DNA from: Roseburia sp. AM59-24XD
GTDB lineage: Bacteria; Bacillota; Clostridia; Lachnospirales; Lachnospiraceae
Assembly: GCF_003478445.1 (NCBI RefSeq)
Contig: NZ_QUET01000043.1
Coordinates: 1-20,002 of the forward strand
Direction of reading: 5' to 3'
DNA length: 20,002 nt
Shown: piece after piece, positions 16,168 to 20,002 of the stretch
Layout: the number at the start of each line of letters is the position of its first letter
Numbering within the stretch: position 1 is the first letter of the stretch
Translations under genes and position numbers: made by a program
The notes under the pieces: model-generated
The model's database searches: none
What the model was told of the DNA's origin: nothing
Seen by the model: the letters and a program-made list of their open reading frames with translations, nothing else

Positions 16168-16180
16168 CGGATCCCCTGCC

Positions 16181-18628
16181 TCAGATAAGCCCTCTCTTTT
16201 TGCCCTCCATCACAGCACCCGCCTTATTCTTCACACCCAGCTTTTTATAGTTCTGTGCCATGTGATATTTGACGTTTGCCTCAGTCATATGAAGCCGCTT
16301 CGCAATGTCGGCACGGGACATCCCCTCTGCCTGCAGCTTCAGAATACTCACCGCCGTATCACTCAACCGCACGTCCTTCTGTCCAGCCTTTAAATAGCCC
16401 GGATAATAACGCGCCATCTGATCTGTCTCACTGCAGACCTCCTTCAAAAATGCCTGTCTTGATGCCGGTTCATCCTCCGAAGCATCTGCAGGCCATTTTA
16501 TCCGCGCCAGAAGCGGCTGCAGCGCAACACCCTCTCTGGACAAAAGCCGCACAAAATGATACTCGCATGCCTTTGTCAGCACCTTATCCAGAAATGTTTC
16601 CCATTCGTCCTGCCCCATCCGGTAAAGTGTAACCGCCATCAACAGATCACATTCCATCAGTATGTAAGTCCGTTTCATCATGGACGCATAATATTGAAGC
16701 TTTACGAGCAGATTATACGCCTGCTCATATCTCCCCATCTGCAGATACACACGCACCTTCGTCAGAAACTGAAAACGGTCATAGGTACGAAACTCGATCT
16801 CCTCATCCGGTGCAGTTTCCATCCACTTTGCGATCATCGCCCGTTCACCGGCATAAAGCGCACATCGTATCTGAAAGGTCCGGATATTCGGCAGAAGCTG
16901 CTGTGCATTTTCCTTCTGCGCACGCTCCCAAAAACGCTGCATCAGCTCCAGAGCCTCGTTATATCTGCCGTTTTGGATGTGCAGCCATGCCAGAATCCCG
17001 TCCGCCACAAAACACTGCTCCAGTTTACCTCCTGCCTCCGCCTGCATTCTTCCACGGTTGGCAAGAAAGGATACCTCATAATTGTCTTCTCCCTTTTCTA
17101 AAAAGCTCTCCGCCAGAGCCAGATCCACCATTCCCTTGCCGTATCTGCCAAGGATAAACTCGACAACCTTACCGATCGAACGTGCCAGCTCCCGGTCACG
17201 CTTGCTCCACTCGCAGAAATCCTTTCCCCCGTTCATCTGGGATGGCTGGTTGCCGGTCACGGAAAATTCATACAATGTCAGCTTCCGTTCAAAAAGCAAT
17301 CGATAGGACTGTTTGAAAATATTGATCATGTCCTCGCTGCCCCTCTGCAACAATGAAATATCCAGAAACAAAAGCCGACTTTTGGCAAGCTTTCTCTCGC
17401 TTCCCCGATGCTCCTTTGCATACTGCACAAGCTGCTGATACCATCTCTCGCTCTCCTCCGGATTGAGCAGTAAAGACTGCAGCATACTCATACCTGTCAT
17501 CAGCTCCGGATTCTGACATATGATATCCTCCGACAACGCAAAATAATATTGCTTGAGGGCATAATAATCGGCACTGGTCGGCGCCCTTCTGACATTGTCC
17601 ACCAAAACAGACACCATACGCTCCGTTGCACCTGCCTCCTGGTACATTTCCAGCGCCTTAGTACTCTCCCCGTCAAGTTGATAACAAAGACCCGCATTTT
17701 CATATAGTGCCGCAAGCTTTTCCTTGCTGTACTTTCGTCTTATCCGCCGGCGCATGGATACTCCCATCGGATCATAAAGCTCATACCTGACCGAGCCGTC
17801 CGGACAGATCTTCTCCCGCAGAAAATTGCCCATCCATCTGGCACGTTCAATGAGCCATTCGATGTTCCGCTCTCCTGTGATCATCTCTGCCATGCGCACC
17901 GTAAAGGAATCCACAATGGACACCTCCATCAAAAACTCCTGCATCTGCGGTTCCCACTGGTCATACACATGAAATTCCAGATAGTCCCACACATGATCCT
18001 GTGACCACTTAAATATCTTCTCATAATGCTCGACACCCAGTATACAGTCTCTCCATTTATCATTTTCCCGGATTCTCTGATACAACATATACCACGCAAG
18101 CGGATACCCGCGGAATAAACCTACAAGCCTTCGCTCCATCTCCTCCGTCAGAATAATATCCGCCGCCTTTGTAAATCGTTTTACATCCTTCGGTGAAAAG
18201 AACAAAAGCTCCTCATCGATCACATAAAAGCCTTCCCTAAACCTGGCATCACTCATCCACGGAAGCACCGGACATCGTCCGCTTAAGATCAGCCAGATAT
18301 CTTCTCTGCGAATCAGCGCAAGAACTGCCTCCCGCAGCTTTTCATCATTCTCCCATGCCAGACGGTGCAGATTATCGATCACCACAATGCGCCTTGTCTT
18401 TACGCTCGGAAGCTTTAACTCCTCTGCGCGCAGCGTTTCCGCATCAAACAGATCATATGTCTCCTTCTGCCGGATCATATAATGCTTCACCAGACTCGTT
18501 TTGCCGGAGCCTGTCACGCCGTAAATATAAGTGGTCATATTTTCCTCATCTGCCGCCTTCATAAGCTTCCACGCCTTGATCGGTTTGATATAGCAGTCAC
18601 GTTCCCGTGCTTTTTTCGCCTTTTCCAT
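16181..18628 (-). CDS. MalT-like STAND ATPase / LuxR-type transcriptional activator
   Basis: An 815-residue protein with the MalT layout. The N-terminal ATPase has Walker A GVTGSGKTS (37-45) and Walker B RIVVIDN (80-86). A middle winged-helix-like region and a long helical, TPR-like repeat region (about 330-700) follow. The C-terminal LuxR helix-turn-helix (about 755-815) includes LSDTAVSILKLQAEGMSRAD and the recognition helix TEANVKYHMAQNYKKLGV. Such STAND regulators bind an inducer and ATP, oligomerise and activate nearby promoters. GAGGAGAAGG precedes the ATG directly. It lies 68 nt after glycerate kinase with no terminator, so the two may be co-transcribed, and 116 nt before the symporter gene, whose promoter is the nearest target. 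The inducer is unknown. Confidence 0.88.
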   Translation of the reverse strand: MEKAKKARERDCYIKPIKAWKLMKAADEENMTTYIYGVTGSGKTSLVKHYMIRQKETYDLFDAETLRAEELKLPSVKTRRIVVIDNLHRLAWENDEKLREAVLALIRREDIWLILSGRCPVLPWMSDARFREGFYVIDEELLFFSPKDVKRFTKAADIILTEEMERRLVGLFRGYPLAWYMLYQRIRENDKWRDCILGVEHYEKIFKWSQDHVWDYLEFHVYDQWEPQMQEFLMEVSIVDSFTVRMAEMITGERNIEWLIERARWMGNFLREKICPDGSVRYELYDPMGVSMRRRIRRKYSKEKLAALYENAGLCYQLDGESTKALEMYQEAGATERMVSVLVDNVRRAPTSADYYALKQYYFALSEDIICQNPELMTGMSMLQSLLLNPEESERWYQQLVQYAKEHRGSERKLAKSRLLFLDISLLQRGSEDMINIFKQSYRLLFERKLTLYEFSVTGNQPSQMNGGKDFCEWSKRDRELARSIGKVVEFILGRYGKGMVDLALAESFLEKGEDNYEVSFLANRGRMQAEAGGKLEQCFVADGILAWLHIQNGRYNEALELMQRFWERAQKENAQQLLPNIRTFQIRCALYAGERAMIAKWMETAPDEEIEFRTYDRFQFLTKVRVYLQMGRYEQAYNLLVKLQYYASMMKRTYILMECDLLMAVTLYRMGQDEWETFLDKVLTKACEYHFVRLLSREGVALQPLLARIKWPADASEDEPASRQAFLKEVCSETDQMARYYPGYLKAGQKDVRLSDTAVSILKLQAEGMSRADIAKRLHMTEANVKYHMAQNYKKLGVKNKAGAVMEGKKRGLI

Positions 18629-18696
18629 TCCTTCTCCTCTCTTGTTTGTTATGACAACCTTCGTTGCTCTCTGTCATGCAGCCGTTCAACCCATTT

Positions 18697-19872
18697 TCAA
18701 GACTGTCTTCGCCGGCTTTCCCTCCGGCTTATTTCCAGAGCGCACACCACACACTCTTCCAGTGCCTTTGCTGCTCTGACAGTGGCAAGCTCCTCCGGTT
18801 TGACCTTCTCCTTCCGCACTGCAAAGCATGCATCAAACAGATCACTTTCCTGACAATGCTCAATCCCCTCTCCAAAGCAGCCGGCAAAGGCGATCACCTT
18901 TTTATGATACTTCTTTGCCAGAGCGGCGACTCCCGCCGGAGTCTTTCCCATCAGCGTCTGTTCATCCATTCGCCCCTCTCCGGTGATCACAAGATCCGCC
19001 GAAGCAATCTCCGCCTCAATGCCGCTCTCGCGAAGCACAATGTCAATGCCCTTTGCCAGATGTCCGTTAAGAAACATCAGAAATGCATAACCAAGTCCTC
19101 CTGCCGCACCGGCTCCGGGCGTCATCCGCCCGGTCTTATCTGTGCTTTCACATGTATCCTCTGCGATATCTGCAAAATGCTCCATTCCCTTTTCCAAAAT
19201 CTGTACCATTTCGGGGTCTGCCCCCTTCTGCGGTGCAAATATCATACTGCAGCCGTTCTCTCCGGTCAACGGATTTGTTACATCACAGACAATCTGAAAC
19301 TCACACTCCTTCAGCACCGGAAGCAGTCCGCTCCGATCAATCCGAGCCGCCTGCAGCAGCCCTTCCCCGCCGCGACAGACCTCTTCTCCTCTGTCATTTT
19401 GAAAACGTACCCCCAATGCCTGCAGCATACCGATTCCTGCATCATTGGTCGCACTTCCTCCAATTCCGATAATAAAACGTCGACAGCCTCTCTCCACAGC
19501 ATTCCGGATCATCTCCCCCACGCCGTAGGTTGTCGTTTTCATGGGATTTCTCTGATCGTCAGACACCAGCATCAGTCCTGCCGCCTGTGCCATTTCAAGC
19601 ACGGCTGTCCGTTGCTCTCCCTTTCCGTATACAATATACTCCGCCTGTGTCAAAGTCCCAGCAGGACCGGTCACAGTACATGTCACACTCTCTATCTGCT
19701 GCTTTGCAAAGGTCAGTGCCTCTACCGTTCCCTCACCACCATCTGCCATGGGATATACCTTTATCTCACTGTCCGGATAAATCTGCTCTGCCGCCCGCTT
19801 AACCGCCTCTCCGGCTTCCTGAGAGCGCATACTGCCCTTAAACGAGTCCATCGCTATAATGATCTTGTTCAT
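18697..19872 (-). CDS. garK: Glycerate kinase (GlxK/GarK family)
   Basis: A 391-residue member of the bacterial glycerate kinase family, phosphorylating D-glycerate with ATP, in the GarK/GlxK group to 2-phosphoglycerate, so that serine, glyoxylate or sugar-acid carbon enters lower glycolysis. Motifs seen are DSFKGS (9-14), MADGGEGT (42-49), RRFIIGIGGSATNDAGIGM, the long GAGAAGGLGYAF stretch and VITGEGRMDEQTLMGKTPAGVA. The length is usual and the C-terminus ends in a basic tail (ISRRESRRRQS). The ATG at 19872 is preceded by AAGGAAGGA 11 nt upstream. That site lies only a few bases from the 3' splice site of a group II intron in the same orientation, so its native promoter is displaced beyond the window or supplied by the intron. 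The product isomer (2- or 3-phosphoglycerate) is inferred from the family. Confidence 0.93.
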   Translation of the reverse strand: MNKIIIAMDSFKGSMRSQEAGEAVKRAAEQIYPDSEIKVYPMADGGEGTVEALTFAKQQIESVTCTVTGPAGTLTQAEYIVYGKGEQRTAVLEMAQAAGLMLVSDDQRNPMKTTTYGVGEMIRNAVERGCRRFIIGIGGSATNDAGIGMLQALGVRFQNDRGEEVCRGGEGLLQAARIDRSGLLPVLKECEFQIVCDVTNPLTGENGCSMIFAPQKGADPEMVQILEKGMEHFADIAEDTCESTDKTGRMTPGAGAAGGLGYAFLMFLNGHLAKGIDIVLRESGIEAEIASADLVITGEGRMDEQTLMGKTPAGVAALAKKYHKKVIAFAGCFGEGIEHCQESDLFDACFAVRKEKVKPEELATVRAAKALEECVVCALEISRRESRRRQS

Positions 19873-19894
19873 GTCTGGTCATATCCTTCCTTGA

Positions 19895-20002
19895 ATCGAG
19901 TAGGAGGCGGTGACTAACCGCCGTCCTCTCACACCACCGTGCGTACCGTTCGGTACACGGCGGTTTCAATAGTTGACGTGCACAGACTGATAGGCTGTGG
20001 CT
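19895..20002 (-). mobile_element. 3' end of a group II intron (domains V and VI), cut by the window edge
   Basis: Read on the minus strand, 19963-19934 folds as domain V: a 9-bp lower stem (ACCGCCGUG with CACGGUGGU), a 2-nt CG bulge, a 4-bp upper stem UACC/GGUA and a GAAC loop. Domain VI follows at about 19930-19895. GAG-AGGA-GGCGG pairs with CCGCC-TCCT-(A)-CTC, leaving one bulged A at 19901, 7 nt from the end, as the branch point, and the intron ends in the usual AT (19896-19895). Just upstream of domain V a frame ending YQSVHVNY-stop (TGA at 19968-19966) may be the last residues of the intron-encoded reverse transcriptase, but too little is visible to be sure. The 5' part and the maturase lie outside the window. 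Confidence 0.85.

Noticed and set aside
18664..19917. 417-codon plus-strand open frame antisense to glycerate kinase
   Set aside because: Glycerate kinase motifs are clear on the other strand; the antisense product is rich in Cys, His and Ser, as expected of a shadow frame, and has no binding site.

Overview
The window looks like a chromosomal segment of a low-to-mid GC Firmicute, most probably a gut clostridium of the Lachnospiraceae type. Signs are strong GGAGG-type ribosome binding sites, sigma-A promoters with 16-17 bp spacers, TTG as an occasional start, intrinsic terminators, and the gene set itself (ATP-dependent PEP carboxykinase, phosphoketolase, PotABCD, sodium:neurotransmitter-type symporter, Lachnospiraceae-like CorA). 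The family-level placement is an inference from protein resemblance; no rRNA or other marker is present.

Layout. Bases 1-217 hold nothing recognised. 218-2050 (+) is a two-gene unit with a strong promoter: a membrane acyltransferase-3 protein followed by a membrane-anchored SGNH esterase-like protein. Together they look like OatA (peptidoglycan O-acetyltransferase) split into two genes. A CorA-type metal transporter (2072-2992, -) faces them. pckA (3177-4781, +) has its own promoter, a leader with tandem hairpins and a terminator. Phosphoketolase (4948-7334, -) and an NAD(P)-dependent aldehyde dehydrogenase (7472-8950, -) follow, each closed by a hairpin terminator. A 190-bp element bounded by inverted repeats (8992-9181) separates the aldehyde dehydrogenase from potD.

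The central block (9182-13731, -) is a polyamine-uptake operon, glnB-potA-potB-potC-potD, headed by a PII signal protein that lacks the uridylylatable tyrosine. A terminator-like hairpin sits right at the predicted transcript start. Upstream on the same strand are a LuxR-type regulator (13774-14523), an NSS-family sodium symporter (14659-16065), a large MalT/STAND-type LuxR regulator (16181-18628) and glycerate kinase (18697-19872). The right edge (19895-20002) is the 3' end of a group II intron (domains V and VI) whose 3' splice site lies 22 nt upstream of the glycerate kinase start.

Two otherwise well-conserved genes, xfp and potA, each carry an apparent one-base deletion in a short homopolymer. 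Both could be sequencing or assembly errors or real frameshifts. The most interesting unexplained structures are the 190-bp palindromic element after potD, the promoter-then-terminator arrangement in front of both glnB and the LuxR gene, and the intron placed directly before the glycerate kinase ribosome binding site.
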